Assembly (NCBI GenBank): GCA_030770425.1
Contig: JASJFT010000085.1
Coordinates: 62,001 to 126,000, forward strand
DNA: 64,000 nt
Reading direction: 5' to 3'
DNA from: Darksidea phi
Taxonomy: Eukaryota > Ascomycota > Dothideomycetes > Pleosporales > Lentitheciaceae
Below, one piece after another: positions 1 to 11,396 of the stretch (position 1 is the first letter of the stretch; each line of letters opens with the position of its first letter). The notes below the pieces were generated by a model. The model was not told the DNA's origin. It saw only the letters and a list, made by a program, of their open reading frames with translations, and made no database searches. The position numbers and the translations under genes were made by a program.

Positions 1-1825
1 ATTGATCCCAAGAGTTTGGCGCCATCGCAGCCCGAGGCAGTCGTACAGAAGCTACACGAAGTCGTCATCGGGAAGCTTGGAAAGACAATGGGTTACGCGA
101 AGCACGATGTCCAAGATGCATTGGCGCGCGACGAGCCAAGTGCAATCAAGGACGCCTACTTAATTGTCCGGGAAAATCAGATCATGAAAGAGAATCGTGA
201 GTCAGCTGCTCTAGTTCATATACAGCCTTCATATCGAGACCCAAAATGCACCCCGGTCAGATGTCTGCTGACACAGCCGGTGGGACAACGTGTTACTCCG
301 CTACAATCTCAGAGACGACGCCCCATCTATGGTCATATGCTAACAATGAACGTTAGCACTGTTGACGAACGAGAGAAACCTTCAGCCGTTCTTAGCGCAG
401 TCACCTCCCACGCATGATAACTACATGGGCTCGATCCCCCAGGCTATGAGCAGCAGTCGTCCGCAGGTCATACCTCCACCCGATACTGAACGCGCACGAC
501 AAGGCTCCACATCGAGCAGCCAGATTGCGACCGTTCGCAGTCCCATTAGCACAATAGGCGTTCTACCGAGCAGTACCCCCGAGTACCACAAGGCCTATAT
601 GAAAGGTCATCCAAAGCCTCCGCCGCGTCAACAGGAAGTTGAAGGATCGCCGCCAGCTGGGATGACAGAAGAAGAGCGAGAGAAACAAGCTCGGCGGCTC
701 AGACCGAACTTTAGAGTTATACCGGATCAGAATAGGCAACGACCCGAACCGATGACGTCTCTCCCTGCGAAGAAGCCGCGACCAACAAAGTGGCAGTTTG
801 GAATTCGCTCTAGGAATCAGCCGGCTGAAGCTATGCTGGCTATCTTCAAGGCCTTGAAAGCCATGGGCGCCGATTGGGAGGTGCCTAAGATACGCAAAGC
901 TGGCGGCGGAAGTGAATCTCAAAGCGGCAGCGGCTCACGAGACTCAGATTCGCGATCGCGATCGAGATCACCGGGTCGTTCACGTGGTTCGTCAATGTCT
1001 TCTTCCTCGCAAGAGGAATTCGTAGGCTCTGACGGCGAAAACGCGTCCAACCCTCGTGAACTAAGGATCCGCAACGGCGACGACGAGGGTCAACCTGCAA
1101 GGGGTCGCCCGAAGAAACACTATAATGCCTCCAACGATTGGGGCTACAACATCCCCGAAGATCCTTGGGTGATAAACGCCCGATTCCGCAAGGATGGCAT
1201 GTTCCCACCCGGCGTCCTTCACCCTTCTTCCGCACACTCTTCCCGCGTAGACCTACATGACACTGGCCTTCGTCGTCGTAGCTCGACAAATGCCTCCCAC
1301 TCCTCACTCAGCCACATCGACGGCATAACCTCCATCACCACGAACCCTGAACACAGAGACCGTGCCGGCTCCGTAGCCGGCTCCTCCATCGCCGGAAGCA
1401 GCCGTTACCCTCCTCCCGACGAAGCTGTCTACATTTACGTGTCGATCCAGCTCTACAGCATCGACCGCGACTTCTTCGTCGTAGACTTTAGATGCGCCGG
1501 GTACGAACGTCTTGTGTCTAATCTCGTTCGCGAGATCAAAGCTAGCTCTAACTCTTCTACTTCTATCTCTCAACTCGGTCTCAATAATCCGTCACAGCAT
1601 CCCGACGGGTGGGATGACGAGCAGGGTGTGTGGCGCAGATTGGGCGAAGGCGATGTCGACGATGAGGCTAGGCGCGAGTTGAGGGATGGTGAAGGCGTGG
1701 GGCGCGTGAGGGAGAGAACGGAGGAGGTGGGCGCGGGCAGGAAGGAGGGGGATAAGAGGTGTACGAGTCCGTTTCCGTTTCTGGATGTGGCCAGTACGCT
1801 TATTTTGCAGCTTTCTGGCGAGTAG
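1..1825 (+). CDS. SNF1: SNF1 / AMPK alpha-subunit protein kinase, 3' part only
   Basis: Catalytic subunit of the SNF1 (AMPK) complex, which relieves glucose repression and responds to energy stress. The kinase domain lies upstream of the window. The reading frame is open from base 1. Exons are 1-196 and 357-1825; the intron 197-356 starts GTGAGT and ends TTAG, and joining restores the conserved stretch ENPLLTNERN. Upstream of the intron is the UBA-like autoinhibitory region (KLGKTMGYAKHDVQDAL). Downstream are the FLAQSPP motif, the adaptor-interacting segment FGIRSRNQPAEAMLAIFKAL, an Arg/Ser-rich low-complexity insert, and the C-terminal beta-subunit-binding fold (VYIYVSIQLYSIDRDFFVVD) ending PFLDVASTLILQL. 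The identity is firm; only the missing 5' end limits the model. The next gene, TOM70, converges on it from the other strand. Confidence 0.95.
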
Positions 1826-2042
1826 CGGGCGTGAGAAGGTGATGGCGACGGGGATTTGGAATGGTAATGATCGAGGAGAGAAGGCGGCTTTACTGAGGGG
1901 ATTGTGACCGAGGTTCATCTGGACTTGGCGTGTTGGATGCCGATGCGACGCGATGCGATTCGATGGAGCCATTGGGCTCCACGATATGACCTTTTCGGCT
2001 TGACCTTACCTCCTTTTCTTTTTACCTATTATACCTCCGTCA

Positions 2043-2048
2043 AATAAA
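2043..2048 (+). promoter_or_regulatory. candidate polyadenylation signal of SNF1
   Basis: An exact AATAAA lies about 218 bp after the SNF1 stop codon, inside an A/T-rich stretch. Position and orientation suit a fungal poly(A) signal, though fungal signals are loose and this remains inference. The rest of the 1826-2590 spacer between the convergent SNF1 and TOM70 genes shows no credible gene. Confidence 0.4.
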
Positions 2049-2590
2049 ATCCTTGGATAGTTCTTACAACCCATCGACACTAACAATGTCCATCCTAGAG
2101 AGAGATCTACGGTTGGTTTCATTATCCTCTTTATCCTATACATTCACACCAGAGCTCGGTTCACTCACCCCCTTGAAAGGGACAACATCGGACTACCAAT
2201 ACCAACGGGTTGAAAAGTTGAGATATCCTGTTTCATGCATTACGCCAAAACCTGCCCTACGTATATGCAATGCACTACGTGCACACGGAATGAATTTTTC
2301 ATACAAGACTCAATCAGCAAAATGGGGCGAACCCGCTTCCACCACCATCGCGAAAAGCCTCGTTCTCATTCGCCTTGCCCCGTGCTTCTCAACTGCCCCA
2401 GCTATCATACAAGCACATTCCATCATCCAAAACGACGCATTAGAGAAAGATTTTTCGGTTGAGATCAAAAGGCGTATAGAATGTACATGGGAGAAGAGGG
2501 TGAGGAGAAGGGGGGATGTAAATACAGTTTTGGAAAACTCCGAATGGGAGGACTAGGACGAAAGGTATCGTTGTTCAATCACTCAATCCA

Positions 2591-4627
2591 TTACCGCATT
2601 CCCGCTCCAGCGCCTAGCCCAGCGCCCACAGCCCCTAGTCTGCTCGCAAGCTTGGGGTATTTTTCTTGTACCTATTCGGCACGTTAGCAAATGCCTCTAG
2701 CCTAGAGAAAGCGTAAATATGACGTACCTCTAGCTGCGTTCGTGTGGCCTCGGCATAGCTCAATGCATTAACAATCTCACCCTCCGTCCGGCTAAGTTCT
2801 CCCGCGCGCTCGAAGAACTTCAGCGCTTCTGTGACTTTGCCTTGTTGTAGCAACAGTTGTGCCATGGTTGCGACTGCGATGTCGCATTCGGGGTCAATGA
2901 TGAGGGCCTTTTGACAGAGCTTCTCTGCTTCGGCGTAGTCGTTTTTCCATTGGAAGAGAGCAAGAGCTTTGTTGATGAGGGGAAGGACATTGATACCAAG
3001 AGGTTTCGCCGACTTCTCCATTTCGACAGCGGTGTCGAACTTCTCGATTGCTTCTTGGTACTTTTGCTGGTCAAGGAGGAGCTCGCCATAGTAGTTATAC
3101 ACGTCAGGAACATTTGTGAAGTTCTTCATACAGCGGCGGAAAGTAGCCATCGACGATGCGATACTTCCCATTTTGTACTGTGTGACGCCCAACTGGATAT
3201 GCGAGAAGATGAAGTCCTTGTCAAGATCGATGGATTTCTGGTAATCTTTAGCGGCCTCACCGAATTCGGCTTTGAGGAAGTGGAGTTGGGCACGGTGGTA
3301 GTAGATATCCGGATCGTCCTTGTTTTGGGCGAGGGCAGATTCGAAGTCGGCTTCGGCGGCGTCGGGGTTGGCTTCTGGTGTTAGCTAGGCTATACCTGAT
3401 AGATGGGAATGTCCTACCAAGCTCCAGGTGCATGCTAGCGCGCTTGATGAAGCTCTGGGTCAGGGACGGGTCGAGCTCAACGCTCTTGTCCATGTCTTTC
3501 AGCGCATCATCGTTGTCACCCTTGAGGTACCTAAATGTGCCTCTCATGTTGTATGCGAAAGCTTCGTGCTCCTCAAGGCCTCCAAGCTCTAGCGCGCGAT
3601 CGAAAGCTGCCGCAGCTTCTGTGTAGCCTTCCGCCGTCTTCGTGCCCATCGCCCTCAGACCTTTCCTCAGCTGTCCTTTCCCGCTCTCTTCGTCCAGTTC
3701 TGCTTCATCGTCGAGACCGAAAGGCGGGGGCTTCGGTCGGAAGCTTTGGAGGTAGTTGGTAACAAAGGTCGGGCTGGGCAGCTTCTTCTCTTTCGAAGCC
3801 AGGATAGCCTTGCCCTTTGAAGTGGCGACCTTCTTGAGGAGGCGCTCCACGCTCTGCGCACTATTCTCGTTGCGGAAGCCGTCGATGATACAGCTAGCAG
3901 TGTAGTCTAGTAGCGCTTCGCTATTGCGATCCACCTGCTCATATGCATTTGCCCGTCGGTTCAAAGCCTTGACGTACTCGTTGTCCAGGTTGATGGCGGC
4001 CGTGGTATCTTCAATCACCTTCTCCCAGTTCGACATGGCGTTCCAGCATGCGGCGCGATTTGAGTAGAAGACGGGGTCTTGTCGGCAGAGGATAGCCCGG
4101 CCGTAAAGGTCGATGGCGCGATTGTAGTCTTTCGAGCCGTATGCTTTGTTACCGGCGGCCTTGAGCTTCGCCGCGTAGTCTTTACGCTCCTATATAGGAT
4201 TAAACAAGCTAAGCGCTATGCGCGATCAACATACCTCTTCTGAGAGCGCGGCTACGCTGCTCTCATCCACCTCAGGCAGCTCATCTTCGGCCGTCGCTGT
4301 CACCGTCGCCTTCTTGGGCTCAGGCTGAGTCTCCTGCTCCTTGGTGGTCCCCTTCTCCGCCCTGTCCTTGGCCTTCTTGCGATCCCTCTTGTTCTTCCGC
4401 TTACTCGCCGCGGTCCCAGCATCTGTATCCTTCTTGTCGTCTGACAGATAATAGATAACACCTCCTGCGCCGACTACTAATGTAAGGCCCGCAACTGTGT
4501 ACACGACGCCCTTATGCTCGGATGCCCATGACGATAGGCGGTCCCAAAGGGAGCTTGTGCCTTGCGGTGGGAGCGCGACAGGGAACGGCCCGGGGGCGTT
4601 GGGGAGAGGTGCTGCGTCGGCAGACAT
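2591..4627 (-). CDS. TOM70: mitochondrial import receptor Tom70
   Basis: Outer-membrane receptor that takes Hsp70/Hsp90-bound precursors such as carrier proteins and passes them to the TOM pore. Four exons on the minus strand: 4627-4235, 4189-3418, 3374-2728, 2671-2591, giving 630 residues, the usual length. A single N-terminal membrane anchor (about residues 41-61) is followed by a Lys/Arg-rich linker, then tetratricopeptide repeats through the rest (for example [15 protein letters not shown] and the [18 protein letters not shown] region). Introns are GT-AG, 45-56 bp. The last intron (2727-2672) matters: reading through stays open in frame to 2635 but gives an unrelated tail, whereas splicing to AATAG gives the expected C-terminus [13 protein letters not shown]. 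The start is the ATG just before the anchor. It faces the lyase gene at 5271 across a 643-bp divergent promoter. Confidence 0.93.
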
Positions 4628-5270
4628 GTTGCGATTCTAGCAAAAGGGAACGAGTTTCGGCGCCCGCAGATGGTGGAAAGTGATCAATGAGGAACTATGC
4701 GAGAAAGGAAGAAATGTGGAAAAGCTCAATGGCAGTGGTGCCGATGAAAGTGATGGTGTTACACGGTCGAGCTTTAGGATGGAAATTTAGGAGCTGCGAT
4801 GAGTAAGGGGCGGCCCGTGCAAGCTTCAACGTCATCACGGCAGCGAATCCCCGACAACACAGATCGGGCTTCGAGAGGAGTGAATTGCGCGGCATTAATT
4901 ACAGGACTATTTCGCGCGCAAGTCGCTCGCAACTTTCATTTCTGCTTTGCTTCTGTGGTACGTATGCATAGTGCAAATGACATGTGAAGCAAAAATCCAA
5001 TCACGTGAGCTTACCTTCTCACCGGAGCCATTGGCAGCTTCGCTTGGAAACCGTTGCTGTCGTCTCGAGGTTGAAACTTTGTGTCTTTCCGAGGATGCCA
5101 CCTGTCAGGCTAGCACGTATCTACGCATAATCGCCACGTCTTTCTGCATGCGTACCCGACATCGGCATCTGAACGAATCACACCGTTCTCCACTTCCAAC
5201 CGCACCCCGAACATACATTGAACTCTTCGGACAGATACCTCAAATTGGGCCAGTTAGGATTAAACTCAAC
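4628..5270. promoter_or_regulatory. divergent promoter region between TOM70 and the aminodeoxychorismate lyase gene
   Basis: 643 bp separate the two divergent start codons. Short open frames here, including an in-frame extension upstream of 5271, show no protein-like composition. I see no clear TATA box. The region must hold both promoters. Confidence 0.5.
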
Positions 5271-6348
5271 ATGCCGTCAGAAACCTCCTTCCATCTCTTC
5301 ACAGCCCTCCGCTACGACCGCCTCCTCTTGACCTCGGAGGAGAACTCTCAAGCATGGCTAAACTTTGTGTCGCCGTCACCATTTTATATGCTATGCTATC
5401 ATCGCGACCGCATGCTAGAGGCGGCACAGCATTTTGACTTTGATGCTGTGGCGAAGAAACTAGAGGATGGGGTGGCGTTGCATGAAGAGCTTGTAAACAA
5501 GGTAGAGGAGTACATAACAGGTGGTGGGAAAGATGAGGCGCTCAAGGTATTTCAGGCGAGGGTAAAGAATGAAGTCTCAAAGCTAATGGAACAAGTTGAG
5601 AATATTGTTCGATAAAGAGGGCAACATGACGGTAGAGTTCATGCCCCTGCCACCAGTCCCACTATCAACGCTCTACCCGCCATCGCTTGACCCGCCAAAG
5701 GCCCCGTCCCCACCACACCCAGCAAAAGAGTTCAAGCCCTCTCCCCTTACAGGCGGTGCGCTCACCCTTGGCCCCACAGATGCTCTGCCCGCTCAAACCT
5801 CTTCCACCACTCCAGAATGGGTCCTAAAACTCGACACAGCACCGACCCCCTCAACACCATTCACCCTCCTCAAAACAACTCACCGCAGCTTCTATGACCA
5901 ATCCCGTGAAAGAGCTTTGCCTAAAAACCCCAAAGGCCAAGCTTACACAGAAGTCCTCCTCTACAACGAGGTCGACGAACTAACAGAGGGGAGTATGACA
6001 TCGCTCTACTTTTTCCGTGGAGGGCGGTGGGTTACACCGCCTGTTGGTGTACCAGCTGGCGAGTTCACTTCTTTGACATTGAAGACGGGCAAAGGTAGTG
6101 AGTGCGGCGATCAAGACAGGACGGAGGATGAAGGTGAATTGAGGAGGCCGTTTGCGGGGCGTTGGGGGCATAGTGTGAGGAGCGCTAAGGTGGGGGCTGG
6201 GGGGCAGAGAGGTACGAGTAGGCGGTGGGCTTTGAAAAAGGGATTCTGTATGGAGGAGACTGTTAATAAGGGGACGGTGGAGGTTGGGGAGGGCGTGTGG
6301 GTTAGTAATGGGGTGAGGGGATTTGGGTTTGGGAAGGTGGTTGCGTAG
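5271..6348 (+). CDS. class IV aminotransferase, 4-amino-4-deoxychorismate lyase-like
   Basis: PLP enzyme of fold type IV; the family members closest in motif release pyruvate from aminodeoxychorismate to give p-aminobenzoate for folate synthesis. Exons 5271-5546 and 5596-6348; the 49-bp intron begins GTATTT, contains GCTAAT and ends ACAAG. Splicing joins KDEALK to LRILFDKEGN, repairing an apparent frame change, and gives 342 residues. Visible family signatures: the N-terminal SPFYMLCYHRDRMLEAA, the probable PLP lysine in LLKTTHR (about residue 185), EVLLYNEVDELTEGS, the glycine-rich GGQRGTSRRWAL, and the C-terminal VWVSNGVRGFG. The start ATG sits immediately before the conserved SFHLFTALRYD. 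The family includes branched-chain and D-amino-acid transaminases, but the length and NGVRG ending favour the lyase. Confidence 0.85.
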
Positions 6349-6517
6349 ATGCGAGAGCGAGAAAAAAAGTCACTCAAGGCTGCGAAGAGTTGAAAAGTAG
6401 TTCTACTTAGGCGGTAAAGAAGCAATCCGAGCCGAATTTAACACACCTGAAAAGATCCTACCAAAAAAAAAACACGCACAAATGGAGCAACACTCAATTT
6501 GACTTACCTTCCCTCCC

Positions 6518-8224
6518 CTACTTTGGCGGCGTAACCCAAGCAACATTAGGTACCTGCCCAATCACCGGAAGACACCTACAGCTCTGCTTAGGAGCCCCAT
6601 TCTCATCGCACCAAAACGGGAACCCACCACCACACCCCACCGTACACATGCCGTCCGTCCCACACATTACAAGGTCACCCTCCTCATCTTTGACCATGGC
6701 GGGCATGCCGCAGGTAAGGCAGAACAAGCGCAGGCCCAAGCGACCAGCTTTGTTGATGAATAGATCGTCGTTGTTGGCGATCTCAATCATGTCTTCGCGA
6801 ATGCGGAACTTGGCTGCCGGGAAGTACGTTTGATGGTTTCCGGGCTCGTTGAAATAGGTGCCGTTGTCCTTGAAGACTTGTTCCTTGCCCAGTTGCGTCG
6901 TCAGATCCGTATACTGCGGTTGTCGCGCGGGCCACTGATGAACGGCAAGTTTCTTGCTCAGGGCCATACTAGGGCGCTTCAAATATGGGTTCTTGATGGC
7001 ATCAAGGATGGATTTTTTGCACTTCTTGCCATAATGGTCAGCCTCAGAGCCACCCTTCTTTTCGAGGAGTTGTGCGACGATTTTGAGAAGCTCGATTTTG
7101 GAGTCGCGACGTGAGCTGGAAGGGTTGGAGTTGACGAGATTGCATTTGCGACAGATGATAGACTCGCCGAGTTTTGGAGCGGGAATGTGCCAGGGGCCAA
7201 GCTTGGCGTGGCAGCCGGGGTTGGCACATTCGTGGAAGAAAGTAGTGGTGTTGACGTCGGCGGTGCCGAAACCGCGGTCCGCTGCGGAGGTTGAAGTGTT
7301 GGTAAAGCTGGCAGGGACAAAGGGCTGCTTTGCAGTGATGGCCATGCCGCGAAACTGCGGTGGGCAGCGACGCTCGTACTCAGCATGGTTGCAGTCTTTG
7401 GAACTGTTGTTGATGATGTGGCCGAACTCTTCGCAGACGATGCACCATTTGAAGTCTGCAGGCATAGGGGGTCGCTGCTGGTTCATGGCCGTAACCATCG
7501 TGACGTCTTCATCATTATCGCGGTACCTCGCCTCATAAACCGACAGGTCCTGACCCAGCCACATCGCAATGATACTCGAAACCGCCGCGTTCCACTTCGC
7601 TTTTCCCTGTTCCGCCGACGTGGCCGTACAGGCGCGGGTGGCATGGCTTGTAGACGAACAGTGCCAGCACCACTTGATGTCGTCGTAAGCGCGCTGGATG
7701 TTCTTGAGGAGCTGGGCGCGGAAGAGCTTGGGCTCTTTGCAATCTTCGTAGACGTGCATGCCATCGCCGGCGTCCTTACACCACTGGCATATCATGCCGG
7801 TGGCTTGCGAGTCTGCGGCGTCGCGTTCGAGCGGATCGTTGTCCCAGGGACATTGGTTCGAGCGATGGAATTCGCAGCCGCACTCGCACTGTTGCTCTTC
7901 GGGCAGTTCTTTGGCGTTGCAGTTTTTGCGGTTGTGACCTTTCAGGCCGCAGCGTATGCATGGGTTCTGGTTGTTGTTCGTCTTGTGATTGTTACTATCG
8001 CCGTGGTTGTTCTTCTTGTTCCTGTTGTGCTTGTCGACCCTGTTGTTCTGATTGTGGAGATTACCACCCTTCTTACACTCTTTGGTCGTGTGGGATTTGT
8101 TGTTGCCACAGTTGTTACAGTACCTGTCACCACTGTTATTGCCATTGAAGCTACCGCGTCCGCGACCGCCCCGACCACCCCTATGGCCTCGACCGCGGCC
8201 TCGACCGCCTCTGAACCTGCCCAT
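6518..8224 (-). CDS. RGG-box zinc-knuckle protein, putative RNA-binding
   Basis: Single-exon gene of 568 residues. The start at 8224 is the ATG directly before a dense Arg-Gly tract (GRFRGGRGRGRGHRGGRGG), an RGG box typical of RNA-binding proteins; an upstream in-frame ATG exists but the extra 72 residues look non-coding. After the RGG box come a CCHC-type knuckle (CNNCGNNKSHTTKEC), a very Asn/His/Lys-rich linker, a second knuckle (CIRCGLKGHNRKNC), and several further Cys/His pairs (CECGCEFHRSNQC, CQWCKDAG, CWHCSSTSHATRAC, CIVCEEFGH). Near the C-terminus are CxxC pairs in a GxG-rich context (LFCLTCGMPAMV, CTVGCGGGFPFWC). Each can bind zinc. I do not recognise a named orthologue. Antisense open frames within it are shadows of its skewed composition. 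Confidence 0.8.
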   Translation of the reverse strand: MGRFRGGRGRGRGHRGGRGGRGRGSFNGNNSGDRYCNNCGNNKSHTTKECKKGGNLHNQNNRVDKHNRNKKNNHGDSNNHKTNNNQNPCIRCGLKGHNRKNCNAKELPEEQQCECGCEFHRSNQCPWDNDPLERDAADSQATGMICQWCKDAGDGMHVYEDCKEPKLFRAQLLKNIQRAYDDIKWCWHCSSTSHATRACTATSAEQGKAKWNAAVSSIIAMWLGQDLSVYEARYRDNDEDVTMVTAMNQQRPPMPADFKWCIVCEEFGHIINNSSKDCNHAEYERRCPPQFRGMAITAKQPFVPASFTNTSTSAADRGFGTADVNTTTFFHECANPGCHAKLGPWHIPAPKLGESIICRKCNLVNSNPSSSRRDSKIELLKIVAQLLEKKGGSEADHYGKKCKKSILDAIKNPYLKRPSMALSKKLAVHQWPARQPQYTDLTTQLGKEQVFKDNGTYFNEPGNHQTYFPAAKFRIREDMIEIANNDDLFINKAGRLGLRLFCLTCGMPAMVKDEEGDLVMCGTDGMCTVGCGGGFPFWCDENGAPKQSCRCLPVIGQVPNVAWVTPPK

Positions 8225-11200
8225 TGCGATTAGGATGATATGCGGGGGTGTTCTTGTTGGATGTAATGAAGTTGACGCGAAATCTCTAAGATAAAAAGAG
8301 TAGGAGTGAGAGATCAAAGGATGTAGAAAGCCGGATGCAGTGAAACACTTCAAAGCGCTAGCGGACACAAGTTTGTTATAAAAGTTGCCATTGTCCAGCG
8401 GTACTACAGTCTTGTGATGAATGCCGGCGGCTTTGTCCATTGGAAGTCAAAGGCCGGCTTTGTTGATACGGAGGCGCATTCACAAAGAACGAAATTGGAG
8501 CATCGGTGTGTTGAATAAAGGATTTCTTAAAGCGGAAGGTTTCAAGCCGCTTTGTTAAACGTTGAGGACCACCTAGACTTGGTCAAAGTGACTTTCTCGT
8601 ATTATTCGTCCATGGATAGAGGAGTCCGTTACGAACCATCTTCGCTGGAGAGCTGGTGAAGTTCCTGCGTAGTCCGCTCAGTGTTTTTACATAGTAGAGG
8701 GCGACAATGATACTTCCGGCTACCTTAGATAGGAAGCATGCGTTCTTTGGCAAGCCTCAAGATGCGATATCATGTACGCGGAGTCTTCCTCCTGAAAACT
8801 ATCCGAAAATAGGGAAGCAAGTTTCGACGCTACCTTGAAAAATTGGCGGTAGTCGTATTGTGAAGCCCAGGACAGAAGGCTCCATCATTGCAACTGATCG
8901 GTACGCGTCCCTTGAGATTGGACAGCATCTAAACATAACCGTGCTATATTCTTAGCTAAGGCTCCTGTTTATGATGACGCCCCATGCTAGACGAGTGATC
9001 GCGACGCCCCGGGCACGAGACCTGGCCATCTCCCCAGAACCCGAGGTCCTGCACAATAGAGGCGTCCGACTTGGCATGAATAAAATGCGCGGAACGTGGC
9101 AGTCGATGGTTTACCGTGGCCGCATGACGTGTCATCGAAGTCTTAGATATTTTGAGAGCACTGGGTCCAGGTTCCGGGTAAGGTCAACGGAAAGGTCAAA
9201 CTCCGAATGCACCATTTATCGGCTCGCCTGTACTTCGTTATTTTCGACTCAACTTCATTTCGGCTAGCTTTTGATATGTCGTCTTCTGATCTTCATCGAT
9301 ACGAGGAATGAGGGGTAGCTCGTGGTCCCAGTGTGCCATATATAGGATAGGGAGCGGGCCAACGCCTTTCCAATCCCACCTAGAGTTTTGTGGCTGCTTG
9401 CCGAAGTGGATTAGGAGGTGCTGATGGGGTTATGGCCTATTTTTGCGCGTAGTAGAGCGTGCGCAACGTGCTGGTGCGCTGTTTCGGAACGGATGCGAAC
9501 GAATATCGACGAATTCGCCTCCTTTGCTGCACGGCGAAGTACAAGCCATCCTTCGGATTGCGCAGTATGTATGATGCATAGTGAGACAATGTCGCCTCGC
9601 TGTTGAGAGTCAAAAAGATGGCTTGCTAGTTTGACGGCACGACGTAATATGTGCTTCCGTCAGGGAATACAGCCACCACCTTATCAAAGCCAGCGGGTGT
9701 TGTATTCGGCAAGTTTCTGGGAGACGTATGGACTCGACATCGACGAGACTATGAGAGCGGATGGCCTAGAGGGGAAGCGCAAAAGATGTTGTACTCTCCC
9801 AACTCGTTCGGCAGCTCAACTGGTCCGGGCGCCGGGTCGCGAGTCTGTCCCCTAACTTCATCCGTCATCGTTAAACCGCCGAAGAATTTTCTAACTTTCA
9901 TTCGTTTTTGCTTCGTTATCGGCGTCTAAGCCTAGGATTTTGCGGCTCAGCAAGGCTCACATCATCAGTCAAGAACGACATGCATAAGCCGCCCTGCCAA
10001 ACAGCGTAACCGCTGACACCAGCACACCATCGCTCTCACTAGCCCACTCCACCAACTACCGCAAATACGGAAGCCCATCACGAGAACCAGCGCCCTCCCA
10101 GACGCAACTCCAGCATTTCCGGAGGTGCAAATTTCTCCTCAAAAAGGATTTGGAATGGCGAAGTCTGGTAGGCTACGCGCCCGGGAATTCTCCTTCATGT
10201 CCATTATCCCCAGACTCAATTTATCATCAAATTAATCCCACCCTCCATCCTCGTCTCTACCTCATCTTAGATCTTGTCAGCTACTTCCGCGCTCACCATC
10301 CAGCCCCCAAACTACCTCGTTTATGTGCAGCACCAACCCACTCTATGCCCTTGCACAGGCGTCCCTCGCCCTTCGCCAAGGCAAATACCCGCCGAACCAA
10401 CCAACACAGGCCAACCTCCTCCACCCGGCCTCCGTCCCACGAATCACATCAACCACACCCTAGACGATCAAATCTCGTCAAGCAAGGAAGTGAGCGGAAA
10501 GAGAAGGGAAGGCGGTTGTGGATGTACCGGCCAACGGTTACACGGACAGGCCCGAAAGTAGGCCTGGCCTCGGTAACCAGTCTCCTGCCACAAGCAGGGT
10601 GGCGGGCTCCACTATCCCATATCGTTGAGCGCTTGCGCCATTATGCTTGTTCGAGAAGGCGGGCCAGTACGCGTTCTCTATCGGGATCTGCGAGCCTGAA
10701 AACCGGTCTATGATGCATGTGTTGCGTGTTCATGGGGGGTGACCTTACGACCTCAGTGGTCGCTTTTGTACAGATGACTGAGAGGGTCGGGTGGAAGGTC
10801 GGATGAATGGTGAGGGCAGCGTCTACTGCATCGAACATCGTATCATGGAAATTTGAGCAGTGGCGGACACATTGCCGGGGCTAATGCACGGCGCTTTCTT
10901 TCAATGGCGGATGGGCTTGCCATGGCTAGTAGCCACCGCCGAAGAGGGAATGATGGCTTGATGCCAACCATCGCACAAAGCGACACGCCACCCTCCTAAC
11001 GAACAAAGCATTGTCACAAAGGGGATAGCAAGACATATGGTGTGAAGTGGTTTCAAATGCTGGTATTTGGCTGTCGCGTATTAAATAGGTAGGGTATGTG
11101 ATCTATTTTGATCCCTTCAAACAAAAAGCCTCCCAGTAGCAAGTGCTGCGTCAAGAAAAGTTCTTCCCAACGCCATACCCTCCGCGGGCGTCGAAATGCG

Positions 11201-11396
11201 TGAAGAATAGGAAAAGGTATCATAGAAAATAGTTGAGAAAGAGAGTAAGAACGGAAGAGCGAGCGCGGGTATCGTGATTATAAACAGGCGGATCGAAGAT
11301 GTAGTAACAAAGATGGGAAATCGTTGTGTGAGAGGATGTGATGTGATGCGAGCGGGTGTCGTAGTGCGTGAAGGCAGTCGATCGTGAGTGCAGCGC
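8225..11396. other. gene-poor spacer, 3.2 kb
   Basis: I found no convincing gene here. Open frames are short, lack start context or conserved motifs, and change composition abruptly. The part next to 8224 must hold the promoter of the zinc-knuckle gene, and the 11100-11396 part the 3' region of the DUF3455 gene. No tRNA-like T-arm or long repeat was seen. Confidence 0.5.

Noticed and set aside
2635..2727. In-frame TOM70 tail [13 protein letters not shown]
   Set aside because: Read-through of an intron; the spliced tail [12 protein letters not shown] matches the family.
6061..6215. Possible extra intron in the lyase gene at a GTGAGT
   Set aside because: The unspliced sequence RPFAGRWGHSVRSAKVGAGGQ looks like a conserved family segment and stays in frame.
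7385..8233. 282-residue antisense frame over the zinc-knuckle gene
   Set aside because: Val/Leu-rich translation is the mirror of the Asn/His/Lys-rich sense protein; no start context or motif.
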